Of a stretch of 64,000 nt of DNA, positions 8,554-17,481 are shown in pieces. The stretch comes from Bradyrhizobium sp. Arg816 (lineage in GTDB: Bacteria; Pseudomonadota; Alphaproteobacteria; Rhizobiales; Xanthobacteraceae). Position 1 is the stretch's first letter. Each line of letters opens with the position of its first letter. The DNA lies in contig NZ_JAPRAQ010000003.1 of NCBI RefSeq assembly GCF_029989365.1, positions 525,084 to 589,083 of the forward strand. The letters run 5' to 3'. The position numbers and the translations under genes were made by a program. The notes under the pieces are model-generated. The model was not told where the DNA came from. It searched no databases and saw nothing but the letters and a program-made list of their open reading frames with translations.

Positions 8554-10266
8554 CTACCGGAACATCTCCGCCGATCGCCCGACGTTACCAGGCGGGCGCG
8601 GGATCGCGGGATTGGGATTCGGATTGCGCGGCGCCGGCGCCAATTGACGCGGCGGTGGCTGCGGAGAGCCGAAGCCGAAGAAATCGCGGAATGACGGCGC
8701 TGCCTGGGCCGGCTGCTGCGGCTGCTGCTGCATCGGCGGCTTCTTCGGCGCGAGTCTTGGCGGCGCGATCGCGGCGGCTGGACCCGGTGTGCCGGGAGCG
8801 GCGCTGCCGTCGGGCGTCGTCGTCGCCATCGGCGTATCGCCCTTGGCCTGCTCGCGGCCGACTTCGCGGCGCGGCCAGGCATAATCATCGGCACGGCCCG
8901 CGGGCGCGGCCAGCGGCTCACCCTTCACCATCGTCTTCGCGGCGAGCGCATCGACGGCGGCGGGACGCGAACCCGGTCCGCCCAGCAATTGATCGGCCGA
9001 GATCGAGGCTGCAACCAGCGGCACGATCGGTCCCGCCAGCGGCCGCGGCGCGGGCTTGCCGGGCTCGGCGCTGGTGTCGGGGGTCGCAGGTTCGCTCGGC
9101 AGCGCAATCGGGCCGGAGCGTCCGGCGAGCAGCCGAGTGATCTCGCGCTCGACATAGTGGGCGAGCTTGCGTGCGCCGGGTTTCGTGAAATAGACGCCGT
9201 CATAGCTGCGGAGCTGGCGGATCTGGCCCTCGAAGTCCGGGCCCTTCTGGAGGAAGCGGCCGGCTTCGTCGACAAAGCCGTCCCAGACATCGACATAGGT
9301 GATGCCGGCCTTGGCCGCGCCTTCGCGATAGAGCGAATCCAGGAACAGCATGTCCGCCGTGCCCTTGGGGCCGCGGATCGCGGGCAGGCCGACCCAGAGC
9401 ACCGGCACGCCCTTGGACTTGAGGACGTTGGCCAGCTCCTCGATCTTCTTGCCGTACAGCTCGACCCAGCGCTCGTCGCGGAATTCGTAGAGGCCGTTCG
9501 GGTTGCGCGCGGTCTTCTCCGGCGCTGCGACCGCCGGCGTGTCGGCGTTGTCGGCATCGTCCTGCGGCAGGTCGGCGTCGGCCGGCTTGTCGTCCGGCTT
9601 GGCGGCGGAATCAGGTTTGGCGTCGCCGGGCTTCTCGCCTGGCTTGCCTTGCGGCTTGGCGCGCGCGCCCTTGTCGTTCTTCTTGTCCTTGTCCGTCGCC
9701 TTGTCGGGCGCGACCTCGCGGATCGAGATGCGGTCGTTGAGGCCGAGCATGACGACGATCACGTCGGGCTTCTCGGTCTCGAGGATGCCCTTCGCTGCCG
9801 CTGCCCAGTCCGCGGGCTCACCCTTCGGCTGGTACTTGATCAGGCCGGACGTGGTCTTGTGCTTGCGGATCACGCCCATGTCGGGCTGCTCAGTGTAGGC
9901 GTCTTCGAGGCCGTAGGCGAGCCAGTCCGCCATGGCGTCGCCGATCACCAGCACGTTCTTGTCGGGCGTCGTGTCGCGCTTGCTAGGTGCCGGCGCGCGC
10001 GAAAAATCCTGGCGCGGCGCCTGCGGCTGTTGCTGCTGGAATGGCGTGAAGAAATCGCCGCCGAACCAGCCGCCGCCTCCACCGTTCCGCGGTGGCGGGG
10101 CCTGCCGCTGCGGCGGGCCGCCGAAGCCGGGGAAGTTGAAGAACTGCGCCGAGGCGGGTCCTGCGACGGAGACCAGGATCGCGAGCGCCGTCCCCAGCGC
10201 GATCAACGGGCCGGTCTCGGTCAGCGCCTTGAAGAAGGACTTGAACTGGGGCCTGGGCTTCGACAT
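8554..10266 (-). CDS. DUF459/SGNH-like secreted protein, catalytic residues altered
   Basis: A 570-residue protein with an N-terminal signal/anchor (hydrophobic residues about 18-40), a Gly/Pro/Gln-rich linker, an SGNH-hydrolase-like core of the DUF459 type interrupted by a long Lys/Asp/Pro-rich insert (about residues 195-255), and a Pro-rich C-terminus. Block I reads IGDAMADW instead of GDSL, so the nucleophile serine is alanine. Block III GLNDR is kept. Block V reads DGVYFTKPG, with tyrosine where the catalytic histidine is expected. It may therefore bind rather than hydrolyse envelope or polysaccharide esters. No partner gene adjoins it. Confidence 0.8.
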   Translation of the reverse strand: MSKPRPQFKSFFKALTETGPLIALGTALAILVSVAGPASAQFFNFPGFGGPPQRQAPPPRNGGGGGWFGGDFFTPFQQQQPQAPRQDFSRAPAPSKRDTTPDKNVLVIGDAMADWLAYGLEDAYTEQPDMGVIRKHKTTSGLIKYQPKGEPADWAAAAKGILETEKPDVIVVMLGLNDRISIREVAPDKATDKDKKNDKGARAKPQGKPGEKPGDAKPDSAAKPDDKPADADLPQDDADNADTPAVAAPEKTARNPNGLYEFRDERWVELYGKKIEELANVLKSKGVPVLWVGLPAIRGPKGTADMLFLDSLYREGAAKAGITYVDVWDGFVDEAGRFLQKGPDFEGQIRQLRSYDGVYFTKPGARKLAHYVEREITRLLAGRSGPIALPSEPATPDTSAEPGKPAPRPLAGPIVPLVAASISADQLLGGPGSRPAAVDALAAKTMVKGEPLAAPAGRADDYAWPRREVGREQAKGDTPMATTTPDGSAAPGTPGPAAAIAPPRLAPKKPPMQQQPQQPAQAAPSFRDFFGFGSPQPPPRQLAPAPRNPNPNPAIPRPPGNVGRSAEMFR

Positions 10267-10561
10267 GCGATCTCGGGCACGCGCAATGGGGGTCGGGATA
10301 GGCTCGATATAATAGCGGAATCGGGCGCCAAACGGGCAGAATTCGTTGCCATAAACCGTCCGTTGGGTCCGGAGGTCAAGGCCGATCGACCCGAAACAGG
10401 CCGGAACGGTTACCGGCGGGCCGGATCATGGGGTGCGACGGCGTGATCCACCCCTAATTGCGATCCATCTCACAACTTCGATGGCGGTCTCACGGTATTT
10501 TCACGCTGAAATAGCGCTCTCTCAATATTGATGACCAATTCCAATTTCGGGAGCTGAACCC

Positions 10562-12340
10562 ATGCAGGACATCACCAAGCAAGATGTTGCCGAGTCCCGT
10601 GCGCAAGCCGAGAAATTGCTCGACGCGCAGGCCGAGCAGTCCAAAGCGAAGCGACCGCAAGGCCATGGACGATCCGAACGCGGCCTGGACGCCGTGGCTT
10701 ACCAGCCGGAAGGCTTTGGCCGGTTCGGCCGCATGTTCCCGGAGCTGGCCCGGGCCCGCTTCGGCGATACCCTACCGCAGGAACAGGCGATCATGAATGC
10801 GATCGCCGACACCATGATCAAGCGGGGAGATACCGGCGCTCCGATTACCGAGGAGGAACCGGCCGACGAGAATCCGAAGATCAAGGCAGGCTACACCTAT
10901 TTCGGCCAGTTCATCGATCACGACATCACCTTCGATCCTGCCTCCGATCTCGACCGTGACAATGATCCCAACGCGACCCAGGATTTCCGCACGGCGCGGC
11001 TGGACCTCGACAGCATCTACGGCCGGGGGCCGGCGGATCAACCCTACCTTTACAATCCCGATCTCACCATCAAGCTCGGCTTCGACAAGACGCCGGCCTA
11101 TCTGAAGGGCAAGAAGAAGCTCTTCGACGTGCAACGCGCGCCGCGTGACGAGAGCGGTGAAGTCGACGATGCGCATCAGGATTGCCCGCGCGCCATCATC
11201 GGCGACAAGCGCAACGACGAGAACAACATCGTCCTGCAGATTCACCAGCTGTGGCAGCGCTTCCACAACAGGATCATGCTCGACCTGGCGCGGCCGTCGA
11301 CCGAGCCGGGAAACGAGCGGCCGGGGATCACGGGCCTCGCAGCCTTCAATACGGCCCAGCGCAAGGTACGCTGGCACTATCAATGGGTCGTCTTGCATGA
11401 CTTCGTGCGGCGCATCGTCGGCGACAAGATGTTCCACGCGGTCTACAACGGCGGCAAGCCGAAGCTCCACTTCTACAACCCGGAGGCCGCGCAATATCCG
11501 TTCATGCCGGTCGAATTTTCGGTCGCGGCCTATCGGTTCGGCCACTCCATGGTCCGGCCGAGCTATTCGCTGAGCGCGGCGATACCGCATCAGAAGACGA
11601 ATTCACTGGACCGGCTGCCGATCTTCAAGCCGAACTTCAGCTGCGACGATGTGCAGAGCCTGAACGGCTTCCGTCCGTTGCCGCCGGAATGGGGCATCGA
11701 CTGGAGCTTCTTCCTGCCCGACGTGAAAAGCGATCTGCCGAAGCCAACGAAGGAGCTTCCGTTCGGCGATTTCGTGCGGCCGCAGCCGGCCTATCGGATC
11801 GACACCATGCTGGTCGATCCGCTCTCGATGTTGCCGGACCTGCGCAACGAGAAGAGACCCGATCGCAAGTCATTGCCGAGCCTGAACCTGCAGCGCGGCA
11901 TCGCGCTGGGCCTGCCGAGCGGGCAGGCGGTGGCACGGCGCATGGGTCTCAAGCCCCTGACGGACGATCAGCTCTGGATCGATCCCGGCAATCTGGACGA
12001 CGATGCCGCGAAGGCGCGCAGCGACATGTTCGCGACGAACGCAGCGCAGCTGCACGAGAACGCACCGCTCTGGTACTATATCCTGCGCGAGGCGGAGCTG
12101 GCCGACGCGGTCAAGACCGACTTCGAGGAAGACGGAGAGGAGAAATCCCAGGTGCTGGGTGGCAGCCGGCTGGGCGACGTCGGCGGTCGCATCGTCGCCG
12201 AGGTCTTGATCGGCCTCGTCGTCGCGGACAATCAGTCCTATCTCGTCCAGGACCCGAACTGGCGGCCCACGGTCAAGGACATGTCGGGCCAGGGGGCGAG
12301 GTTCGAACTATCGGACGTCGTGAATTACGTCGATTCCTGA
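10562..12340 (+). CDS. Animal-type heme peroxidase
   Basis: A 592-residue protein of the peroxidase-cyclooxygenase superfamily. GQFIDHDITFDPAS at about residues 115-128 carries the distal histidine (about H120) and the adjacent aspartate that binds heme in this family. YRFGHSMVRPSY contains the likely proximal histidine. FNTAQRKVRWHYQW and the LHENAPLWYYILREAEL region fit the alpha-helical core. There is no signal peptide or extra domain, so it is probably cytoplasmic or exported by another route. Bacterial members oxidise halides or phenols with peroxide; the substrate here is unknown. GGGAG lies 8 bases before the ATG. Confidence 0.88.
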   Translation: MQDITKQDVAESRAQAEKLLDAQAEQSKAKRPQGHGRSERGLDAVAYQPEGFGRFGRMFPELARARFGDTLPQEQAIMNAIADTMIKRGDTGAPITEEEPADENPKIKAGYTYFGQFIDHDITFDPASDLDRDNDPNATQDFRTARLDLDSIYGRGPADQPYLYNPDLTIKLGFDKTPAYLKGKKKLFDVQRAPRDESGEVDDAHQDCPRAIIGDKRNDENNIVLQIHQLWQRFHNRIMLDLARPSTEPGNERPGITGLAAFNTAQRKVRWHYQWVVLHDFVRRIVGDKMFHAVYNGGKPKLHFYNPEAAQYPFMPVEFSVAAYRFGHSMVRPSYSLSAAIPHQKTNSLDRLPIFKPNFSCDDVQSLNGFRPLPPEWGIDWSFFLPDVKSDLPKPTKELPFGDFVRPQPAYRIDTMLVDPLSMLPDLRNEKRPDRKSLPSLNLQRGIALGLPSGQAVARRMGLKPLTDDQLWIDPGNLDDDAAKARSDMFATNAAQLHENAPLWYYILREAELADAVKTDFEEDGEEKSQVLGGSRLGDVGGRIVAEVLIGLVVADNQSYLVQDPNWRPTVKDMSGQGARFELSDVVNYVDS

Positions 12341-12364
12341 ACGATCGGCCGTGGCGGGCGGTGT

Positions 12365-13750
12365 TTACCGCCCGCGCAGCCGTTCCAGCACGTCGGAGGA
12401 GGCAAACCCGTCGGCGGGGACCCCGATCGAGGCCTGGAAATTACGCAGTGCCTCCCGGGTCTGGCCGCCGAATTGGCCGTCCGGGGTGCCCTTGTAGAAG
12501 CCGCGCTGGGCCAAGAGCTGCTGGAGCTCCAGCCGCTCGGTGCGGGACAGCTCGCGCTCCTGCCGCGGCCAGGGCTGCACGAAGGGCTGGCCGCCGCGCA
12601 GGCGGTCGGCGAAATGGCCGATCGCCAGCGCATAAGCCTCGGCCGGGTTGTACTTCATGATGACGCGGTAATTCTGCAGCATCAGGAAGCCCGGGCCCTG
12701 CGCCCCGGCCGGCGCCAGCAGATAGGCTTTCTCGGCCGGATGCGGGAAGGGCTGGTTGGTCGGGCGCTTGAGCCCGAGCTTCTCCCACTGCGCGATCGTC
12801 ATCGCCTTGGCGCGATCGGCCAGCATGTAGTTGAAGCCTTGGGGCACCACGACCTCAAAGCCCCAGGTCTGGCCGGCCTGCCAGCCGTCCTTCTTCAGAT
12901 TGTTGGCGGTCGAGGCGATCAGGTCGGTGGGATTGTCGACGACGTCGCGCCGTCCGTCGCCATCGCCATCCACGGCAAAGCGCTTGAACGCGGTCGGCAT
13001 GAACTGCGTCGGGCCGAAGGCGCCGGCCCAGGAGCCGCGCATCTGCTCAGGCCTGAGATCGCCGCGGTTGAGGATCTCCAGCGCGGAGAGAAACTCGTCC
13101 TTGAAATAGGCCTGGCGGCGGCCGATGCAGGCGAGCGTCGCGGTCGATTGCAGCACGCTGCGGTCGCCCATCTGCGTCGAGTAATTGGACTCGATACCCC
13201 AGATCGAGGCGATGATGTAGCGATCGACGCCGGTGGCCTTTTCGGTGGCGTCGAACTGCGCCTTGTATTTAGAGAGGACCTCGCGGCCCTTGGCGAGGCG
13301 GTTGTCGTTCACGAGGATGTCGAGATAGTCCCAGATCGACTTGGTGAACTCCGGCTGCGAATCCATCAGGTCCATGATGCGCAGATCGGGTGTGAGCCCG
13401 GCTGTGAAGCGCTGGAAGTTCTCCTGCGTGATGTTGCGCCGTGCGGCATCGGGCCACATCCCCGCGACGCAATTGTTGAAGTTGGAGGCGGCTTCGCGGA
13501 TCGCGGCGGCCGTCATCAGCGGATGGCCGGAGGCGCCGTCCTCGCCGGTCCAGGGTAAGGCGCCGCCGGGGCCGGGCGGGGCTTGCGCAGGCGCCGGATT
13601 CGGGCCGGAGAAAATACCGCCGAACAGGTTCGACAAGCCGTTCTGCGCCTGCGCGTGCGCGCTGACAGGCAGCAGCACAGCGGCCGCAAGCATCATTGCG
13701 CCGGTCACAAATCCAGCACGTTTTGCCAGCCCTGCCACTGATTGCATCAT
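12365..13750 (-). CDS. Lytic murein transglycosylase (MltB-like) with peptidoglycan-binding domain
   Basis: A 461-residue exported protein. It has a signal peptide ending near AHAQA, an SLT_2/MltB-type catalytic domain (about residues 90-370) with the catalytic glutamate in SIWGIESNYS, GPTQFMPTAF, DGDGRRD and DLIASTANNL, and a C-terminal peptidoglycan_binding_1 domain (LQQLLAQRGFYKGTPDGQFG). It cleaves peptidoglycan glycan strands to 1,6-anhydro products in the periplasm. GGTAGGG precedes the tandem ATGATG start. It is convergent with the peroxidase gene (24-bp gap) and divergent from galU. Confidence 0.92.
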   Translation of the reverse strand: MMQSVAGLAKRAGFVTGAMMLAAAVLLPVSAHAQAQNGLSNLFGGIFSGPNPAPAQAPPGPGGALPWTGEDGASGHPLMTAAAIREAASNFNNCVAGMWPDAARRNITQENFQRFTAGLTPDLRIMDLMDSQPEFTKSIWDYLDILVNDNRLAKGREVLSKYKAQFDATEKATGVDRYIIASIWGIESNYSTQMGDRSVLQSTATLACIGRRQAYFKDEFLSALEILNRGDLRPEQMRGSWAGAFGPTQFMPTAFKRFAVDGDGDGRRDVVDNPTDLIASTANNLKKDGWQAGQTWGFEVVVPQGFNYMLADRAKAMTIAQWEKLGLKRPTNQPFPHPAEKAYLLAPAGAQGPGFLMLQNYRVIMKYNPAEAYALAIGHFADRLRGGQPFVQPWPRQERELSRTERLELQQLLAQRGFYKGTPDGQFGGQTREALRNFQASIGVPADGFASSDVLERLRGR

Positions 13751-13810
13751 ACCCTACCTGTCCGGCCGAAAATCCGCCTTCAGGAGGCCCGGTACCGGTT
13801 GCCAATAGCT

Positions 13811-13884
13811 TAACAAAGGTGAAATTTTGGTGTCGGCCTTTTTCTCAACTCTGTGAGCGCGAGGCCCCACATCCGCCTTTGTTA
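13811..13884. promoter_or_regulatory. Inverted repeat in the mlt/galU divergent promoter region
   Basis: TAACAAAGG (13811-13819) and CCTTTGTTA (13876-13884) are perfect 9-bp inverted arms 65 bp apart, within the 194-bp region between two divergent genes. They could be paired operators or stabilise a transcript. The function is inferred only from symmetry and position. Confidence 0.35.
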
Positions 13885-13944
13885 GCGGCTGCAAACAAGC
13901 TAGCAAGATACCATTGCTCCGTTCACGTCTCAGGTATTCGATCA

Positions 13945-14820
13945 ATGAAAATTCGCAAAGCCGTATTCCCCGTCGCCGGCCTCGGCACCCGCGTCCTGCC
14001 CGCCACCAAGGCGATGCCGAAGGAAATGCTGACCATCGTCGACAAGCCGCTGATCCAGTACGTCTATGACGAGGCGAGGGAAGCCGGCATCGAGCATTTC
14101 ATCTTCGTCACCGGCCGCAACAAAAATGTCATCGAAGATCATTTTGACAAGATGTTCGAGCTCGACGCGACGCTCGCCGCGCGCGGCAAGAAGGCCGAGC
14201 AGGACATCCTGGCGCAGAACCAGCCTGGGGCCGGCGCCGTCAGCTTCACCCGCCAGCAGGCGCCGCTCGGCCTCGGCCACGCGGTCTGGTGCGCGCGCGA
14301 CATCGTCGGCAACGAGCCGTTCGCGGTCGTGCTGCCCGATGAGCTCGTGCTCAACACGACCGGCTGCCTGAAGCAGATGATCGAGACGGCTTCAACGCTC
14401 GGCGAAAAATCCAACGTCATCGCGGTCGAGGCCGTACCCGACCATCTCACCCATCAATACGGCATCTGCGGCGTCGGCAAGCGCACCGGCAAGACGTTCG
14501 AGGTCGACGGCATGGTCGAGAAGCCGGCCAAGGGCACCGCGCCCTCCAACCTCTCGATCACCGGCCGCTACATCCTCCAGCCGGAGATCTTCAAGATCCT
14601 GGAGACCCAGGAGCGCGGTGCCGGCGGCGAGATCCAGCTCACCGACGCCATGATAGGCCTCGCCAAGTCGCAGAAATTCTACGGCGTCGAGTTCGAGGGC
14701 GAGCGCCATGATTGCGGCTCCAAGCCCGGCTTCCTCCGCGCCAACATCGCCTACGGCCTGAAGCGGCCGGAACTGCGTGATGGGCTCATTGCGGAAATGA
14801 AGAAGTATCTGGGGCAGTAG
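13945..14820 (+). CDS. galU: UTP-glucose-1-phosphate uridylyltransferase
   Basis: A 291-residue nucleotidyltransferase. The N-terminal signature GLGTRVLPATKAMPKEML and the EKPAKGTAPSNLSITGRYIL block are diagnostic of bacterial GalU. The enzyme makes UDP-glucose from UTP and glucose-1-phosphate for exopolysaccharide, LPS and trehalose or glucan synthesis in the cytoplasm. The start at 13945 matches the normal family N-terminus; the upstream in-frame extension overlaps the neighbouring gene and is not conserved in character. It stands alone, followed by a repeat element. Confidence 0.95.
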   Translation: MKIRKAVFPVAGLGTRVLPATKAMPKEMLTIVDKPLIQYVYDEAREAGIEHFIFVTGRNKNVIEDHFDKMFELDATLAARGKKAEQDILAQNQPGAGAVSFTRQQAPLGLGHAVWCARDIVGNEPFAVVLPDELVLNTTGCLKQMIETASTLGEKSNVIAVEAVPDHLTHQYGICGVGKRTGKTFEVDGMVEKPAKGTAPSNLSITGRYILQPEIFKILETQERGAGGEIQLTDAMIGLAKSQKFYGVEFEGERHDCGSKPGFLRANIAYGLKRPELRDGLIAEMKKYLGQ

Positions 14821-14827
14821 TTCCCGG

Positions 14828-14917
14828 CGTCATTGCGAGCGAAGCGAAGCAATCCAGAATCTTTCCGCGGAGAAAGTCTGGATTGCTACGTCGCAAGAGC
14901 TCCTCGCAATGACGGGG
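14828..14917. repeat. Family C palindromic repeat (CGTCATTGCGAGC...)
   Basis: Arms CGTCATTGCGAG and CTCGCAATGACG, with internal GCAATCCAGA and TCTGGATTGC, form a hairpin of about 90 bp between the convergent galU and GGDEF genes. Confidence 0.8.
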
Positions 14918-14927
14918 AGAGAAGCCC

Positions 14928-16424
14928 TCACGCCACCAGCGACAGCTTTGGAAGGCTCGCGACCACGGACTGGTTGCGGCCGCCGGCTTTCGCCGCATAG
15001 AGCGCCTTGTCGGCGGCGGCGACCAGGACCGGCCAGTCCATGCCGGTGGTGGGAACGAAGCCCGCAATGCCGCAGGAGACCGTCGACATCGCCTGGTCGT
15101 CGGACCAGCCCTGCACCTTGCCGCGGATCGTCTCGGCGACATTGAAGGCCTCGGCGGCCGACGTGTTCGGCAGCAGCACCGCGAATTCCTCGCCGCCATA
15201 GCGCGCGGCGCAGTCACCGGACCGCCGCACGGAATCGGAAATGCAGATCGCGATGCCGACCAGCACCTGGTCGCCGGCCTGATGGCCGAACGTGTCGTTG
15301 TAGGCCTTGAAGTGATCGGCATCGATCATCAGCAGCGCGACCGGTGTCTTCTGGCGCATCGCGCGGCGCCATTCGGCGTCGATGACCTGGTCGAACTTGC
15401 GGCGGTTCTTCAGGCCGGTGAGCGCATCCGTCGTCGCCATCTCCTCGAGCTTGCGCTCGGCTTCGGCGCGCCGGCTGATCTCGCGGGCGAGCACCAGCGT
15501 CGAGGCCAGCATGAACAGGATGAGCGCCAGGACCACGGCGCCGATGCGGTAGGCTTCCTTCTGCCAGATCTCGAACACGGCGGCGAGCGGCTTGCCTGCC
15601 ACCACGAAGAGCGGACCCGGGCCGGTGCTGCGGACGTAGAGGCGCGGCGTCGCGTCCACCGGGCCCTGGCCCGCATAGGACCCGCCGGCCTTGAGATTGT
15701 CGGCCTTCCAGCTCTGCCGCGTCCCGAGATTCTTGCCGATGACGTCGAGATCGAACGGCCGCCGCATCATGATGGTGCGGTCGCGCCTGAGCACGGTGAT
15801 GGTATCGTCGGGATCGAGGTTCAGGCGCTCGAACAATTCGTGGAAATAGCTGAAACGGATCGAGCCGGTGACGACCCCCAGGAAGCCGCCGTCGGTATCG
15901 CTGATGCGCCGGCTCAGCACGATGGAATAGGCGCCGCGGAACAGCATCGGACGGCTGATGAAGAGGCCGGCGTCGGGATCGTCGCGATGAACCCTGAAGT
16001 AGTCCTCCTCGCTCCGGTTCTCCGGCAGGGGATCGAGCGTGGAGGCGTCGATGGTCAGCCTGCCCTCGGCATCGAACACCTGGATGGCGCCGAAGTGCCG
16101 CGCCGTGGTGGCGTGGTCGAACAGGATCAGGTGACGGATCGGCTTCGAGACCGCGTTGATCTCCGGCAGCAGCATGTTGCTGGCGACCGCCTTCAGGGAG
16201 AGATCGTAGATCTCGATGTTGCGGCTGATATCTGCTTCGATGGAGGTGGCCAGATTGTCCAGCGTCTGGCGCGCGAGGGCCTCCTCGCCGCGGCGCATGT
16301 CCAGCATGACGTTGACGCAAATGGCGGAAAAGCCGATCACCGTCACGACGGACGATATGATCAGCAGCTTCGCCGAAATCCGCCACGGCCGGCGGGTCGT
16401 GACGTCGCGCCATCCAGACTGCAT
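14928..16424 (-). CDS. Membrane diguanylate cyclase with periplasmic sensor domain
   Basis: A 498-residue protein. It has an N-terminal membrane segment (about residues 18-40), an extracytoplasmic region of about 240 residues resembling a double Cache/PDC sensor, a second membrane segment (about 280-310), and a C-terminal GGDEF domain. The active site is canonical (ARYGGEEFAVLLP), and RSGD five residues before it is an intact inhibitory site (RxxD). It should therefore make c-di-GMP and be product-inhibited. GGGAGC precedes the ATG at 16424. The ligand is unknown. It lies between galU and small hypothetical genes. Confidence 0.92.
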   Translation of the reverse strand: MQSGWRDVTTRRPWRISAKLLIISSVVTVIGFSAICVNVMLDMRRGEEALARQTLDNLATSIEADISRNIEIYDLSLKAVASNMLLPEINAVSKPIRHLILFDHATTARHFGAIQVFDAEGRLTIDASTLDPLPENRSEEDYFRVHRDDPDAGLFISRPMLFRGAYSIVLSRRISDTDGGFLGVVTGSIRFSYFHELFERLNLDPDDTITVLRRDRTIMMRRPFDLDVIGKNLGTRQSWKADNLKAGGSYAGQGPVDATPRLYVRSTGPGPLFVVAGKPLAAVFEIWQKEAYRIGAVVLALILFMLASTLVLAREISRRAEAERKLEEMATTDALTGLKNRRKFDQVIDAEWRRAMRQKTPVALLMIDADHFKAYNDTFGHQAGDQVLVGIAICISDSVRRSGDCAARYGGEEFAVLLPNTSAAEAFNVAETIRGKVQGWSDDQAMSTVSCGIAGFVPTTGMDWPVLVAAADKALYAAKAGGRNQSVVASLPKLSLVA

Positions 16425-16561
16425 CGATTGCTCCCGACGCTAGTGGATGCGCCCGAAATCTTGCGTAGTGTTTAAGCCGGGACGGCGCTGCCGCAATGAG
16501 TTAAGAATTGGTTTCCGCGGGGATCGCTTTTGGGCAGCGGAGCCGGGACGAGAGGACGATT

Positions 16562-16819
16562 GTGAACGATTACGACGCGCTGCGGGATTACCTGACGCGG
16601 CAGAAGCAAATGGAATTCGTGCTGAGCTTCGAGCAGATCGAGGAGATCATCGGCGCGGCCCTGCCACGTGCGGCGAATCGCGCCTCATGGTGGGACAGCC
16701 TCCGCAGCCCCGACATCCAGATGCCCCAGCGCGAAGCCTGCCTCGCCGCGGGGTTCGTCGCGACGCGGATGCCGGACGGCCAGAGCGTGCGGTTCACCAA
16801 GAAGAAGCAGCGCAGGTGA
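16562..16819 (+). CDS. Small hypothetical protein (DUF7662-like)
   Basis: An 85-residue protein starting at GTG 16562 after GAGAGGA. The sequence begins NDYDALRDYLTRQ and contains the pattern LSFEQIEEIIGAALPRAA, a tryptophan pair in SWWDSL, and a Lys/Arg tail. The pattern (an FxxIE..IG..LP..A helix followed by W and a final FTKKK) resembles a small domain found widely in bacteria, sometimes next to restriction or nuclease genes, but its function is unknown. It is probably followed by the tiny membrane protein gene 11 bases downstream. Confidence 0.65.
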   Translation: MNDYDALRDYLTRQKQMEFVLSFEQIEEIIGAALPRAANRASWWDSLRSPDIQMPQREACLAAGFVATRMPDGQSVRFTKKKQRR

Positions 16820-16830
16820 GCTGACGCCGC

Positions 16831-16998
16831 ATGATTCTGCGCTGGCCAAGGGGGATTTTTGGCGCAGCCCTGATTGCAACAGGCGTGCTGTTCGCGCTCG
16901 CCTTCGAGGCCCGCTACTGGCGCTGGCGCGACTGCGCCGCGATCTCGCTGGTGGCGGGGTTTTGTCTGGTCGCGGGGCTACGACGCAAGCCAGGGTAG
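16831..16998 (+). CDS. 55-residue small membrane protein
   Basis: Short frame ATG 16831 to TAG 16998. It has two predicted hydrophobic helices (IFGAALIATGVLFALAF and CAAISLVAGFCLVAGL) separated by a charged loop, EARYWRWRD, and a basic tail RRKPG. It lies 11 bases after the preceding small gene and is likely cotranscribed. A frame with two clean membrane helices and tryptophan/arginine-rich loops is unlikely by chance, but no family is recognised. Translation is unproven. Confidence 0.5.
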   Translation: MILRWPRGIFGAALIATGVLFALAFEARYWRWRDCAAISLVAGFCLVAGLRRKPG

Positions 16999-17041
16999 GC
17001 CAGCTGGACGCGGTGCGCCGCAAGCGCGAGATGGGGGCGTT

Positions 17042-17080
17042 AGCCCACGTGTTTCGCCCAAGTGTTTAGCCCAAGTGTAG
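17042..17080. repeat. Three tandem 13-bp repeats
   Basis: AGCCCACGTGTTT, CGCCCAAGTGTTT and AGCCCAAGTGTAG follow each other directly in the short gap before the convergent Cys-rich gene. The function is unknown. Confidence 0.7.
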
Positions 17081-17091
17081 AACCACGACCT

Positions 17092-17349
17092 TCATTGGCG
17101 ATTACCGGGCCAGCGTTCGTCAGCGGCATGGGCTCGTATCAGGCAGCTGGTCGTCTGCCGGTCGCAGGTGCGCACGCATGTGTTCTGGCGCCCTCGAACG
17201 TCACCGGCCCCGCCGGTGTAGTTGGCACATGTGCCGAGGCAATTTGCGCCTCGATCCTCGCATCGTGCGGCTGTCACTGCTTCGGCCGATGAGGCGAGGA
17301 ACACTCCGGTGCCGATCAGGGTGATCGCGTAGAAAAGGTGCCGAGTCAT
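17092..17349 (-). CDS. Small secreted Cys-rich hypothetical protein
   Basis: An 85-residue protein starting at ATG 17349 after AGGAGT. Residues 1-25 form a signal peptide (hydrophobic LFYAITLIGTGVFLASS, likely cleavage after AEA). The mature part of about 58 residues has six cysteines in RCEDRGANCLGTC and NTCVRTCDRQTTSC, suggesting two or three disulfide bonds. Function is not recognised. An FNR/FixK-type box lies about 135 bp upstream on the same side, hinting at low-oxygen expression. A longer in-frame reading upstream exists but has no ribosome site. Confidence 0.7.
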   Translation of the reverse strand: MTRHLFYAITLIGTGVFLASSAEAVTAARCEDRGANCLGTCANYTGGAGDVRGRQNTCVRTCDRQTTSCLIRAHAADERWPGNRQ

Positions 17350-17481
17350 CCGTGACTCCTGAGAAAGACGCGTGGTCTGCTCATTCCGAGAACGACAGCT
17401 GCGGGCCCCGTGACCACGATGACGAAGCCGTTCTGGATCGAATGCTGCGTTGCATCTTTCATGGTGGTCGAGCACGGCCCA

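Noticed and set aside
17346..17462. 38-residue frame whose TGA overlaps the start of the Cys-rich protein gene
   Set aside because: It has no ribosome site, and a FixK-type promoter at the box would start transcription downstream of its ATG. The overlap may be coincidence.
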